Assembly: GCF_039536745.1 (NCBI RefSeq)
Contig: NZ_BAAAZE010000005.1
Location: forward strand, 620,001-684,000
Direction of reading: 5' to 3'
Source of the DNA: Actimicrobium antarcticum
GTDB lineage: Bacteria > Pseudomonadota > Gammaproteobacteria > Burkholderiales > Burkholderiaceae_D
DNA length: 64,000 nt
Shown here: one piece after another, positions 53,261-63,172 of the stretch
Position numbering within the stretch: position 1 is the stretch's first letter
Layout: the number at the start of each line of letters is the position of its first letter
Program-made: the position numbers and the translations under genes
Notes under the pieces: model-generated
What the model saw: only the letters and a program-made list of their open reading frames with translations
The model's database searches: none
Told to the model about the DNA's origin: nothing

Positions 53261-55141
53261 ATGACTTCCTCGACCTCTTCCAAAAACATTGCCGGCCTGA
53301 CGCTTGCCGCTATCGGCGTTGTGTACGGTGATATCGGTACCAGTCCGCTGTATGCGCTGAAAGAAGTGTTTTCCGGTAGCCACGGCGTGCCACTCAATAC
53401 CGCCAATCTGTTCGGCATCGTCTCGTTGATCGTGTGGGGACTGATCATCATCGTGTCGCTCAAATACGTGACCCTGATCCTGCGGGCCGACAATAACGGC
53501 GAGGGCGGGATCATGGCGCTGCTGGCGCTGGCGCTGTCATCGGTGACACAGAAATCCGGTTGGTACCGCCCACTGACCATTATCGGATTGCTCGGCGCTG
53601 CGCTGTTTTATGGCGACAGCGTCATCACACCAGCGATCTCGGTACTCTCGGCGATCGAAGGACTGGAGCTGGCAACGCCGGCGTTTTCACCCTACGTGGT
53701 GCCGCTGACCGTGATGGTGCTGGTCGGCCTGTACACGGTGCAGTTCAAGGGTTCGGCCGGTATCGGTAAATGGTTTGGTGTGGTGATGCTGGTCTGGTTC
53801 GGTACGCTGGCGACGATGGGTATCGTCAATATCGTGCAGATGCCGCAAATCCTGGCAGCCTTGAACCCGTACTATGCGCTGGTTTTCCTGGCGGGAAATC
53901 CGTGGATGGCCTTCATTGCGCTGGGCGCGATCGTGCTGGCGTTCACCGGCGCCGAGGCGCTGTATGCCGACATGGGACATTTCGGACGGCGACCAATCCG
54001 GCTGGCATGGTCGCTTATCGTGTTCCCGGCGCTGGCGCTGAATTATCTGGGGCAGGGCGGCTTGTTGCTGGCCAATCCGGCGGCAGTCACCAATCCGTTT
54101 TATAACCAGCTTGGTGCCTGGAGCATTTATCCGCTGGTAATCCTGTCGACGCTGGCGACCGTGATTGCGTCGCAGGCGACGATCTCGGGTACGTTCTCGA
54201 TGACGCAACAAGCCATCTCGCTGGGATTTTTGCCGCGCATGCGTGTTGTGCATACCTCTGAACGCGAGATCGGCCAAATCTATATTCCTACCGCAAACTG
54301 GGTGCAACTGGTGGTGGTGATCCTGGCGGTGGTCGGTTTCGGTTCATCGACCAATCTGGCTGCGGCCTACGGGATTGCAGTCACTGCGACGATGACTACC
54401 ACCACGATCCTGACGTTCTTTGTGGTGCGCTATGCGTGGCGCTACAACATCTGGCTGTGTCTCTTGGCAACCGGATTTTTCTTTGTAATCGACGCCGCCT
54501 TCCTCTCTGCCAATTTCCTGAAAATCGCGCATGGCGGCTGGTTCCCGCTTGTGCTCGGCAGCGTGATGTTTACCATCATGATGACCTGGAAACGTGGTCG
54601 CCAGATGGTGTTCGACAACCTGAAGAAGCACGCGATACCACTGGACCAGTTCCTCAGTTCGCTGTTCCTGAGCCCACCAATCCGGGTTCCGGGTACGGCT
54701 ATATTCCTGCGCGGCGAAGGGGATGGCGTGCCGCATGCGATGCTGCACAATCTGGCGCACAACAAGGTACTGCACGAGCAGGTCCTGTTTCTGACGATCC
54801 GCAACCGGCAAATACCGCGTGTGCCGGAAGCCGAGCGTGTGACCATACAGTCACTCGGCAACGACTGCTTCCAGATTTATGTCGATTATGGTTTCAAGGA
54901 TGAGCGCGATATTCCGGCGGCACTAGAGGTTTGCCGCAAGTCGGGCCTGACGCTGGAAATGATGGAAACCTCGTTCTTCATTTCACGTCAGACAGTGATC
55001 CCGACGGTCAATAATGGCGGCATGGCGTTATGGCGTGAACGACTCTTTGCCATGATGTCGCGCAACGCGCGGGATGCGGCGGACTACTTCCGGATTCCGA
55101 GTAACCGGGTGATCGAACTGGGGACGCAGGTCGAAATTTAA
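53261..55141 (+). CDS. kup: Low-affinity potassium transporter Kup
   Basis: A 626-residue inner-membrane K+/H+ symporter with twelve helices and a C-terminal cytoplasmic domain (about 455-626). Signature segments are GVVYGDIGTSPLYALKEVF at the N terminus, LLGAALFYGDSVITPAISVLSAIEGLE, and FTGAEALYADMGHFGRRPIR. Length and start are typical. The gene lies between the malonate operon and a strong terminator and is probably monocistronic. Confidence 0.95.
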   Translation: MTSSTSSKNIAGLTLAAIGVVYGDIGTSPLYALKEVFSGSHGVPLNTANLFGIVSLIVWGLIIIVSLKYVTLILRADNNGEGGIMALLALALSSVTQKSGWYRPLTIIGLLGAALFYGDSVITPAISVLSAIEGLELATPAFSPYVVPLTVMVLVGLYTVQFKGSAGIGKWFGVVMLVWFGTLATMGIVNIVQMPQILAALNPYYALVFLAGNPWMAFIALGAIVLAFTGAEALYADMGHFGRRPIRLAWSLIVFPALALNYLGQGGLLLANPAAVTNPFYNQLGAWSIYPLVILSTLATVIASQATISGTFSMTQQAISLGFLPRMRVVHTSEREIGQIYIPTANWVQLVVVILAVVGFGSSTNLAAAYGIAVTATMTTTTILTFFVVRYAWRYNIWLCLLATGFFFVIDAAFLSANFLKIAHGGWFPLVLGSVMFTIMMTWKRGRQMVFDNLKKHAIPLDQFLSSLFLSPPIRVPGTAIFLRGEGDGVPHAMLHNLAHNKVLHEQVLFLTIRNRQIPRVPEAERVTIQSLGNDCFQIYVDYGFKDERDIPAALEVCRKSGLTLEMMETSFFISRQTVIPTVNNGGMALWRERLFAMMSRNARDAADYFRIPSNRVIELGTQVEI

Positions 55142-55165
55142 GGTGACTGTCCTGGCCAGACAGGT

Positions 55166-55208
55166 AAAAAAGCGCCGGGCGTTCCATCAGGAACGCCCGG
55201 CGCTTTTT
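55166..55208. terminator. Bidirectional rho-independent terminator
   Basis: An A-run, then AGCGCCGGGCGTTCC with complement GGAACGCCCGGCGCT around a short ATCA loop, then a T-run. The GC-rich stem is about 15 pairs plus flanking A-T pairs. It separates the convergent kup and oxoprolinase genes. Confidence 0.92.
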
Positions 55209-55222
55209 ATGGACGTCACTCT

Positions 55223-58200
55223 TTATTTTGCGATGTCCTCCCCGTAGCCGCCACCACCCGGCGTTTCAATCACAAACACGTCACCTGGCTGCATCTGTGT
55301 ACTGGCCACGAAACCAAGTTGCTCGGTCGTGCCATCGGAACGGACCACGTAGTTTCTTCCGCATTGACCGGGCTCGCCACCGGCCGCACCAAACGGCGGG
55401 ACGATGCGATTGTTCGACAGGATGGACGCATCCATTTTTTCCAGGAAACGGATCTTGCGCGTACCGCCATTGCCGCCATGCCATTTGCCGTTTCCACCCG
55501 AATGTGGCCGGATTTCGTAACTGTCGAGCCTGACCGGATAACGCCATTCGAGGATTTCCGGATCGGTTAACCGAGAATTGGTCATGTGCGTCTGGACCAC
55601 ATCGGTTCCGTCAAAACCATTGCCGGCACCCGAGCCGCCCGAGATGGTCTCGTAATACTGATACTCGTCATTACCGAACGTAAAATTGTTCATTGTGCCA
55701 GGTGACGATGCCATCACGCCTAGCGCACCATAGAGCGCATTGGTGATGCAGCTGGAGGTTTCGACATTGCCGGATACCACTGCCGCCGGATAATTCGGGT
55801 TCAGCATCGAGCCTTCCGGAATGATCACGTTGAGTGGTTTCAGACAGCCCGCATTGAGAGGAATCTCGTCATCGGTCAGCGTGCGGAAGACGTACAGCAC
55901 GGCCGCCATGCAGATTGCACTCGGCGCATTGAAGTTGTTGTCGAGTTGCGGTGAGGTGCCGGTGAAATCGATGTCGGCGCTGCGGCTAGCCTGATCGACC
56001 CGGATCGCGATCCGGATCAGCGCACCGTTATCCAGTCGGTATTCGTAACTCGACTCCCGCAACGTGCCGATCACACGCCGGATTGCTTCCTCTGCGTTGT
56101 CCTGCACGTGCTGCATGTAGGCTTGCACCATGCCCAGACCGAAATGCTCGACCATTTTCAGCAGTTCATCGACGCCTTTCTGGTTTGCCGCGATCTGTGC
56201 CTGCAGGTCGGCGATATTTTGCGGGATGTTGCGTGCCGGATAGCGGCCGGAGCCGAGCAGGGCGACGGTTTCCTGTTCCAGAAATTGACCACCGCGCACC
56301 AGCTGGAAATTGTTGATCAGCACGCCTTCTTCCTCGACTACCTTGCTATTGGCAGGCATCGATCCGGGTGTGATGCCGCCGATATCGGCGTGATGGCCAC
56401 GGGAGCCGACGTAGAACAGGATGTCTTTGCCAGCGGCGTCGAACGCTGGCGTGATCACGGTGATGTCGGGCAGATGTGTGCCGCCGTGGTACGGATCGTT
56501 GAGCATATACACGTCACCCTGCTGCATCTTGCCGGCGTTGTCGCGCATGATGGTTTTGATGCTTTCGCCCATCGAGCCGAGGTGGACCGGAATATGCGGT
56601 GCATTCGCAATCAGGTTGCCATCAGCATCAAACAGCGCACATGAAAAATCCAGGCGCTCTTTGATGTTGACCGAGAACGCGGTGTTTTGCAGACGCAATC
56701 CCATCTGCTCTGCAATGCTCATGAACAGATTGTTGAACACTTCCAGCATCACCGGATCGGCAGTCGTGCCCATGGCCACACGCTGTACGCGTGCCTCCAC
56801 GCGCGTCATGACCAGGTGGTTCAGCGGCGTGACTTCGGCTACCCAGCCGGGCTCCACCACATTGGTGGCGTTCTTTTCAGCGACGATGGCAGGACCGCGG
56901 ACCCGGTCGCCCGCACGCATGTCGTCGCGCAGATACAGGCTGGTGTCATGCCAATGTCCGCCCGAGAATACCCGCACCTGTTCGTTTGCCTTCAGTGGAC
57001 CGACGCGTGGTGGCAATTCATCGATGACTTCGGCGTTGTCTTCCGACTTGCCGATGGCTTCGACCGAGATTGCCTCGATGACCAGAGGCTTGTCGGACAT
57101 CAGGAATGAATAGCGTTTTTTATAGGCAGCTTCGAACTGCGCCAGCATCTGTCCGATCTCGGCATACGGCACAACGATGATCGAATCGGTACCGTCGTAA
57201 CGCAAATGCACGCGCTCCATGATGATGATGCGTTCCGCGCTGACACCTTGCGCCAGCAAATCGTCGCGACCGGATTGGGCCAGCAAGCGCAGTTCGGCTT
57301 CGACTGTAGCGACGGCCGATGCATTCAGCGGGAGTTCCAGCGCTTTCTCGCGCATTGCGGTCTGATCCGCCAGTCCCATGCCGTAGGCCGACAGCACGCC
57401 GGCAAACGGATGTGCAAACACCCGCGTCATGCCGAGTGCATCGGCCACCAGGCAGGCATGCTGACCACCTGCGCCGCCGAACGTGCTGAGCGTGTATTCG
57501 GTGACGTCATGACCGCGCTGGACCGAGATGAATTTGATCGCGTTGGCCATGTTGCCGACGGCGATGTCGATAAAGCCTTCTGCCACTTCCTCCGGGCTGC
57601 GACGGTTGCCGGTCGCTTCGAAAATCTCCATGGCCATGTCAGTGAACTTGCGTACGACTGCGTCGCGATCGAGCCTGGCATCGGCGTTCGGGCCGAAGAC
57701 GGCCGGAAAATGTGCCGGCTGGATTTTTCCCATCATCACATTGCAATCCGTCACCGCCAGCGGCCCGCCGCGACGATAACTGGACGGTCCCGGATTGGCT
57801 CCTGCGCTGTCCGGACCAACCCGATAGCGTGCGCCATCAAAATGCAGGATCGAGCCGCCGCCAGCAGCGACCGTATGGATGCTCATCATCGGTGCGCGCA
57901 TACGTACACCGGCAACCTGCGTCTCGAATTCACGTTCGAATTCACCGGCGTAGTGCGAGACATCGGTGGAGGTTCCGCCCATGTCGAAGCCGATGATCTT
58001 GTCGAATCCCGCTGTCTTTGCAGTGCCCGCCATACCGACGATGCCGCCGGCCGGCCCGGACAGAATCGAGTCCTTGCCCTGGAAGCGATGGGCGTCGGTC
58101 AGTCCCCCATTGCTTTGCATAAACAGAAGGCGCACGCCGTTCATCTGGCCGGCCACCTGATTGACATAGCGTCGCAAGATTGGCGACAGATAGGCATCGA

Positions 58201-58861
58201 CCACGGTGGTGTCGCCGCGCGAAACCAGTTTCATTAACGGGCTGACCGCGTGTGACACCGATACCTGCGTGAAGCCGATGACGTTGGCAATGCGTGCGAG
58301 GGCAGCTTCGTGTTGCGTATAGCGGTAGCCGTGCATGAGGACAATCGCCACTGCGCGGATGCCTCTGTCGAACAATTTTTTCAGGTCGGCATGTGCACGA
58401 TCTTCGTTCAGAGGCGTGATGACTTCGCCATGGGCACTAACACGTTCTTCTACCTCGATGACGGTTTCGTAGAGCAGTTCGGGCAGGACGATATGGCGGT
58501 CGAAAAGCCGGGGACGATTTTGATAGGCGATCCGCAGTGCATCGCGAAATCCGCCTGTGATCAGCAGCGCTGTCGGATCACCCTTACGTTCCAGTAGCGC
58601 GTTGGTCGCCACCGTGGTCCCCATTTTTACTGCATCGACGACTTGTGGCGAGATCACGTCGGTTTGTTGCAGTCCGAGTAAAAGTTTGATGCCGGCGACT
58701 GCTGCATCGGGATACTGCTCTGGATTTTCAGATAAAAGTTTGTGCGTAAGCAGCTTGCCATTTGGTTGTCTTGCGACGATATCGGTAAATGTGCCTCCTC
58801 GATCAATCCAGAATTGCCACCGTTTGTCTGCCGTGTCGGTCGTGTTGTGTTGTTGATTCAT
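55223..58861 (-). CDS. HyuA/HyuB fusion, 5-oxoprolinase-type enzyme
   Basis: A 1212-residue ATP-dependent amidohydrolase. The N-terminal HyuA half (about 1-690) has WIDRGGTFTDIVARQPNG, GFDMGGTSTDVSHYAGEFE and TFGGAGGQHACLVADALGM. The C-terminal HyuB half (about 700-1205) has RLQNTAFSVNIKERLDFSCALFD, DPYHGGTHLPDITVITP and the Gly-rich end TPGGGGYGED. Fusion and length match 5-oxoprolinase, but N-methylhydantoinase-like or acetophenone-carboxylase-like substrates are possible. ATG at 58861 (MNQQHNTTDTADKRW) follows an AGGA site; a 33-codon upstream extension is rejected. It is divergent from a Liv-type importer that likely brings in the substrate. Confidence 0.88.
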   Translation of the reverse strand: MNQQHNTTDTADKRWQFWIDRGGTFTDIVARQPNGKLLTHKLLSENPEQYPDAAVAGIKLLLGLQQTDVISPQVVDAVKMGTTVATNALLERKGDPTALLITGGFRDALRIAYQNRPRLFDRHIVLPELLYETVIEVEERVSAHGEVITPLNEDRAHADLKKLFDRGIRAVAIVLMHGYRYTQHEAALARIANVIGFTQVSVSHAVSPLMKLVSRGDTTVVDAYLSPILRRYVNQVAGQMNGVRLLFMQSNGGLTDAHRFQGKDSILSGPAGGIVGMAGTAKTAGFDKIIGFDMGGTSTDVSHYAGEFEREFETQVAGVRMRAPMMSIHTVAAGGGSILHFDGARYRVGPDSAGANPGPSSYRRGGPLAVTDCNVMMGKIQPAHFPAVFGPNADARLDRDAVVRKFTDMAMEIFEATGNRRSPEEVAEGFIDIAVGNMANAIKFISVQRGHDVTEYTLSTFGGAGGQHACLVADALGMTRVFAHPFAGVLSAYGMGLADQTAMREKALELPLNASAVATVEAELRLLAQSGRDDLLAQGVSAERIIIMERVHLRYDGTDSIIVVPYAEIGQMLAQFEAAYKKRYSFLMSDKPLVIEAISVEAIGKSEDNAEVIDELPPRVGPLKANEQVRVFSGGHWHDTSLYLRDDMRAGDRVRGPAIVAEKNATNVVEPGWVAEVTPLNHLVMTRVEARVQRVAMGTTADPVMLEVFNNLFMSIAEQMGLRLQNTAFSVNIKERLDFSCALFDADGNLIANAPHIPVHLGSMGESIKTIMRDNAGKMQQGDVYMLNDPYHGGTHLPDITVITPAFDAAGKDILFYVGSRGHHADIGGITPGSMPANSKVVEEEGVLINNFQLVRGGQFLEQETVALLGSGRYPARNIPQNIADLQAQIAANQKGVDELLKMVEHFGLGMVQAYMQHVQDNAEEAIRRVIGTLRESSYEYRLDNGALIRIAIRVDQASRSADIDFTGTSPQLDNNFNAPSAICMAAVLYVFRTLTDDEIPLNAGCLKPLNVIIPEGSMLNPNYPAAVVSGNVETSSCITNALYGALGVMASSPGTMNNFTFGNDEYQYYETISGGSGAGNGFDGTDVVQTHMTNSRLTDPEILEWRYPVRLDSYEIRPHSGGNGKWHGGNGGTRKIRFLEKMDASILSNNRIVPPFGAAGGEPGQCGRNYVVRSDGTTEQLGFVASTQMQPGDVFVIETPGGGGYGEDIAK

Positions 58862-58949
58862 GTCCTGATCGTCCTTCCTTGCAAATAAAGAATCACTGCC
58901 CGAAAAACTTGAAATATCTTGGTCGTATTGCAATTGAATAGTAATATAA

Positions 58950-58972
58950 TTTATCGACAAATCGTCGATAAA
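58950..58972. promoter_or_regulatory. Perfect inverted repeat in divergent control region
   Basis: TTTATCGAC-AAATC-GTCGATAAA has perfect 9-bp arms and a 5-bp spacer. It lies in the 288-bp AT-rich region between the oxoprolinase and binding-protein genes. Size and symmetry fit a dimeric regulator such as a GntR or IclR type. No regulator gene is next to it within the window. The rest of the region shows only AT-rich promoter-like sequence. Confidence 0.6.
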
Positions 58973-59149
58973 ACAATTTTGAACAGAAAATAACGCCGGA
59001 TAACGGGATCAAGCAACGTAGTTGGTGCGAAATCACGACGCCAGACATCCCGAAAAAAGCAGGCCGGCAAAACCATTTGTTGATCTTATTTCCCCCTGTC
59101 CATTGTCATGGCGGGATTGTTTAGTCAGCATCAAAAGGAGCGTCTCATC

Positions 59150-60418
59150 ATGTATGTCACAACACTATGCAAACGATTTGTGCAGGCAGGTATCGCGATG
59201 GCGATCAGTCTGTCGGCACATGCGCAACAAGAAATCAAAATTGGCGTCATTTATCCACTCACTGGCGCCGCAGCATCATCCGGCGCCGAAATGAAGAGTG
59301 CCCTCGAACTGGCCGTTGACATTATTAACAATGGCGCTAAGTCTGTACCAAATCTGCCATTCTCCGAGGGAGGGGGCCTGCCGAATCTCAAGGGCGCGAA
59401 AATAAAGCTGGTATTCGCCGATCATCAGGGCAATCCGCAAGCGGGTGCAACCGAAGCCGAACGTCTGATTACCCAGGAAAAAGTGGTGGCTATTGTCGGC
59501 GCGTATTCAAGTAACGTCACGGCAACCGCCAGCCAGATTGCGGAGCGCTACAAGATTCCTTTCATTAATCCCGAATCGTCCTCCGCCTCACTTACCGAGC
59601 GCAATTTCAAATGGTTCTTCCGCACCACAGCGCATGACGACTTGTTCGTGCATAACTTTTTTGAGTTTTTCAAGGAACTGGAAGCCAAAAAAGGTATCAA
59701 GGTCAAACGTCTGGCAGCGTTCAACGAAAATACGTTGTGGGGGAATGAAACCAGTAAATTGGAGACCAAACTGGCTGCAGAAAGAGGTTACGACCTGACC
59801 AAGGTCATTTCGTATCCTGCCAAAAGCACCCAGCTAACCTCCGAAGTTCAGTTGCTGAAAGCAGCGGCACCCCAGGTGGTGATGCAGTCGTCTTATCTCG
59901 GCGACGCCATTATGGCCATGAAAACCTATAAGGAACTGGGCTTCTCGCCAGACATGATTCTTGCCAATAATTCAGGCTTTACCGACACTGAATTTATTCG
60001 GACCCTGGGCAAGGATGCTGAATTCGTGATTACCCGCGATGTCTGGTCACTCGACTTAGCCAAGAACAACCCGCTTATCAAGGAAGTCAACGATCTGTTT
60101 TTCGAACGTAACAAGATCAACTTCACCGGCAATTCTGCACGGACGTTTACTGGTCTTATGACGCTAGCCGATGCGATCAACCGAGCGGGATCGACCGAGC
60201 CGGAAGCGATTCGCAAGGCGTTAATACAAACCAACATCCCCGGAAATAAAATCATCATGCCGTGGAAGGGTATCAAGTTCGACAACAAGGGCCAGAACGT
60301 CTACGGTTCCGGCATTCTTGTTCAGATCATCGATGGCAAGTACAACACCATCTGGCCGTTCGACCTGGCCACCAGGGATGTTGTCTGGCCAATGCCGAAA
60401 TGGGATCAGCGCAAATAG
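59150..60418 (+). CDS. Branched-chain-amino-acid-type ABC binding protein (LivK-like)
   Basis: A 422-residue periplasmic binding protein. The signal peptide ends LSAHAQQE, and the mature part starts IKIGVIYPLTGAAASSGAEM with the usual Peripla_BP_6 layout. ATG at 59150 follows AAGGAG at good spacing; an ATG 42 nt earlier is less well placed. It is the first gene of a five-gene LivKHMGF operon. The divergent oxoprolinase gene suggests the ligand may be 5-oxoproline, a hydantoin or a related amide, not leucine; that is inference. Confidence 0.9.
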   Translation: MYVTTLCKRFVQAGIAMAISLSAHAQQEIKIGVIYPLTGAAASSGAEMKSALELAVDIINNGAKSVPNLPFSEGGGLPNLKGAKIKLVFADHQGNPQAGATEAERLITQEKVVAIVGAYSSNVTATASQIAERYKIPFINPESSSASLTERNFKWFFRTTAHDDLFVHNFFEFFKELEAKKGIKVKRLAAFNENTLWGNETSKLETKLAAERGYDLTKVISYPAKSTQLTSEVQLLKAAAPQVVMQSSYLGDAIMAMKTYKELGFSPDMILANNSGFTDTEFIRTLGKDAEFVITRDVWSLDLAKNNPLIKEVNDLFFERNKINFTGNSARTFTGLMTLADAINRAGSTEPEAIRKALIQTNIPGNKIIMPWKGIKFDNKGQNVYGSGILVQIIDGKYNTIWPFDLATRDVVWPMPKWDQRK

Positions 60419-60520
60419 ACGCAGCGTGTCTTGCTGCCGTGCTTCAGGTACGGCAGCAATCTTCACGTTCGCACTCAACGACACAATAACGCGGCAATCG
60501 GCAGCATCGAAGGGGAAGGT

Positions 60521-61384
60521 ATGTCTGAAATACTTGTACAGACGCTGGTATCTGGCTTGCTTATCGGCTTGATTTACGCACTGGTGGCAATCGGTTTGAC
60601 GATGATTTTCGGGGTGATGGACATCATTAATTTTTCACATGGCGAATTTTTGATGTTCGGCATGTATTCCAGTTTTTGGCTCTACACACTCTACGCATTC
60701 GATCCCATCGTGACATTGCCGCTGACCGCGCTGTTCCTGTTCGGGCTGGGCGTGATTGTCTACAAACTGGTCATCAGCAAAATCACCAACGCACCGATGG
60801 TGTCGCAGATATTCACGACCTTCGGACTGATGTTGCTGTTTCGCGGGATAGCACAGTTTTTCTGGAAACCGGATTTCCGGACCATCGGACACACGATGGT
60901 CAGCGGAAGTTTTTCGGTAGGCGGCATTCAGATCGGCACGCCACAACTGACGGCGGGTGTCGGTGCAATTCTCGTCACCGCAGGAATCTACCTGTTTATT
61001 ACCAAGACGCGCCTAGGCGCTGCACTTGAGGCAACTGCTGCCGACAAGGAAGCAGCCCGTCTGATGGGTATCGATTCTCAGAAAATGTTTGCGCTGGCCT
61101 GGGGAATCGGTGCTGCCTGCGCAGGTGTGGCGGGCGTGTTGCTGTCGACATTCTTTCCGATCTTCCCGGATGTGGGCGCGAATTTCATCCTGATTGCTTT
61201 CGTTGTGGTCAACCTTGGTGGCTTTGGCAGCATCGTTGGCGCACTCGTCGCCGGCATCCTCGTTGGCGTGATCGAAGTCATGGGCGGATTTCTGCTCGGA
61301 CCGCAATACAAACTGGCCATCGTACTGGTGCTGTTCCTGGCTGTCCTGATGTTCCGGCCGCAAGGCTTGATGGGCAAAGCCTGA
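60521..61384 (+). CDS. ABC transporter permease (LivH type)
   Basis: A 287-residue membrane permease. It starts MSEILVQTLVSGLLIGLIYAL and contains GLTMIFGVMDIINFSHGEFLM, and the cytoplasmic coupling loop includes EATAADKEAARLMGIDSQK. ATG at 60521 is preceded by GAAGGGGAAGG. The upstream open frame lies in the intergenic space. It forms the translocation pore with the LivM-type protein encoded next. Confidence 0.92.
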   Translation: MSEILVQTLVSGLLIGLIYALVAIGLTMIFGVMDIINFSHGEFLMFGMYSSFWLYTLYAFDPIVTLPLTALFLFGLGVIVYKLVISKITNAPMVSQIFTTFGLMLLFRGIAQFFWKPDFRTIGHTMVSGSFSVGGIQIGTPQLTAGVGAILVTAGIYLFITKTRLGAALEATAADKEAARLMGIDSQKMFALAWGIGAACAGVAGVLLSTFFPIFPDVGANFILIAFVVVNLGGFGSIVGALVAGILVGVIEVMGGFLLGPQYKLAIVLVLFLAVLMFRPQGLMGKA

Positions 61385-61412
61385 TCACTTACTGCTTAAA
61401 AAGAGAACACTC

Positions 61413-62462
61413 ATGAGTAATAATGCTGTCATTCCGCAGCCGGTCGAGCCGCTGTCCGTTCTGCCCGGAAAATCCGCCAACCTTGGCTATTTGCTGATAC
61501 TTGCCCTGCTGATCTTTGCCTGTTTCGTGCCCTTGTTTGTTGATAGTCCCTCACATCAGAATGTCGCGATCCTCGTGCTGATGGCCGCACAGATGGGCGT
61601 TGCCTGGAATATCGTGGGCGGCTATGCCGGGCAGGTCTCACTTGGTCACGCCGCGTTTTATGGCATCGGTGCCTATACCTCCACCTTGCTGTTTGCGAAG
61701 TTCGGACTTAATCCCTGGGTGTCGATGTTGGCAGGTGGCGCGTTGGCAGCGCTGGTCAGCGTTGTCATCGGCTGGTCTTGCTTCCGTCTCAAGGGCCATT
61801 ATTTCGCAATGGCGACCATTGCGGTGGCTGAAATCATCCAGATCATTTTTACCAATTGGGAGTTCGCAGGCAGCGCTGTCGGTCTGACCATTCCTATGGA
61901 CAAGGAAGGCTGGGATGTATTCGTTTTTGCCTCGAAGGTGCCGTATTACTATATTGCTCTGGGTTTGCTGATTGCGACATTGCTGGCCAACCTGGTGATC
62001 GATCGCAGTTTCTACGGTTATTACTTTCGGGCGATCAAGGACGAGCCGGATGCGGCCCGCAGCCTAGGCGTCAATCTGCGCAAGTACAAGCTGATTGCGT
62101 TCGCTGTGAGTAGTTTTTTTACGGCGCTTGGTGGTAGTTTCTACGCGCAGAAAGAGTTGTACATCGATCCGGCGTCCGTGCTGAGTACCGGCTTGTCGAT
62201 CAAGATGGCGCTGGTCTCTATTCTGGGTGGTATTGGAACCCTGTTTGGTCCTGTGCTCGGAGCCGGCATCCTGACCCTGATCGACGAAGGAACGCGGGCA
62301 CTTTTCGGCGGTACCGGACGCGGCACGGACCTGATCATTTACGCAGCGCTGATCATCGCAGTCGCCGTTTATTATCCTAACGGCGTCATGGGCTGGTTCC
62401 GCAGTCTGATGTCGCGTCGCCAGGCGGCCCAATCGCAGGCAGCCAAAGGAGAACTTGCATGA
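61413..62462 (+). CDS. ABC transporter permease (LivM type)
   Basis: A 349-residue permease with an N-terminal hydrophilic stretch (MSNNAVIPQPVEPLSV), then about nine helices. LivM marks are WNIVGGYAGQVSLGHAAFYGIGAYTS and the coupling-loop segment RAIKDEPDAARSLGVNLRKYK. The stop overlaps the LivG start by 4 bp. The C-terminal tail is Gln/Ala-rich. Confidence 0.92.
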   Translation: MSNNAVIPQPVEPLSVLPGKSANLGYLLILALLIFACFVPLFVDSPSHQNVAILVLMAAQMGVAWNIVGGYAGQVSLGHAAFYGIGAYTSTLLFAKFGLNPWVSMLAGGALAALVSVVIGWSCFRLKGHYFAMATIAVAEIIQIIFTNWEFAGSAVGLTIPMDKEGWDVFVFASKVPYYYIALGLLIATLLANLVIDRSFYGYYFRAIKDEPDAARSLGVNLRKYKLIAFAVSSFFTALGGSFYAQKELYIDPASVLSTGLSIKMALVSILGGIGTLFGPVLGAGILTLIDEGTRALFGGTGRGTDLIIYAALIIAVAVYYPNGVMGWFRSLMSRRQAAQSQAAKGELA

Positions 62463-63172
62463 GCCTCCTCAGTGTAAGAAACGTCACCAAGAAATTCGGT
62501 GGTATTACCGCCAATCAGGATGTGTCGTTTTCTCTCGATGCCGGTCAGATCGTCGGTTTGATCGGGCCGAACGGCGCCGGAAAAACCACAATGTTTAACT
62601 GTATTGCAGGATATTTTCCGCCCACTGCCGGTGAAATTTATCTCAATGACGTCAACATTGCCGGCTTGTCGCCAGAACAATGTGCCCGCGCCGGCATTGC
62701 CCGCACCTTCCAGGTTGCGCGGACTTTTACCAGTATGACTGCGCTTGAAAATGTCATGGTAGGCGCCTTCCTGCACAACAAGAATGTGCGCGCAGCGCGC
62801 GAGGCCGCGGCGGAACTATTGGGTTTCGTCAATCTCGGAAAATTCCGTGACAAGCCGGCGGCCAGCATGACGATCAGCGAACAGCGGCGTCTGGCGGTAG
62901 CGCGCGCACTGGCGGTGAATCCGAAGCTGTTGCTGATGGATGAAGTCATGGCAGGGTTGAATCCGACCGAGGTCAAGGAAACGGTGGAGGTGGTCTTGAA
63001 AATCCGTGATCGCGGTATCTCGTGCCTGATCGTCGAGCATGTCCTTGAGGGCATCATGCCGATAGCGAATGCCATCGTCGTGCTGGACTACGGCAAGAAG
63101 ATCGCTGACGGAACGCCGCAAGCCATATCAAACGATCCGCAAGTCATTGCTGCCTATCTGGGAGACGAATAA
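62459..63172 (+). CDS. ABC transporter ATP-binding protein (LivG type)
   Basis: A 237-residue ATPase. Walker A is GPNGAGKTT and the Q-loop region is ARTFQVARTFTSM. The signature is divergent: MTISEQRRL stands where LSYGQQRRL is usual, and Walker B reads LLLMDEVMAGLNPTE with Val in place of Pro. This DEVMAGL form is a known variant of the branched-chain ATPases, so it is probably functional. The switch histidine is in IVEHVLEGIM. It overlaps LivF by one base. Confidence 0.9.
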   Translation: MSLLSVRNVTKKFGGITANQDVSFSLDAGQIVGLIGPNGAGKTTMFNCIAGYFPPTAGEIYLNDVNIAGLSPEQCARAGIARTFQVARTFTSMTALENVMVGAFLHNKNVRAAREAAAELLGFVNLGKFRDKPAASMTISEQRRLAVARALAVNPKLLLMDEVMAGLNPTEVKETVEVVLKIRDRGISCLIVEHVLEGIMPIANAIVVLDYGKKIADGTPQAISNDPQVIAAYLGDE

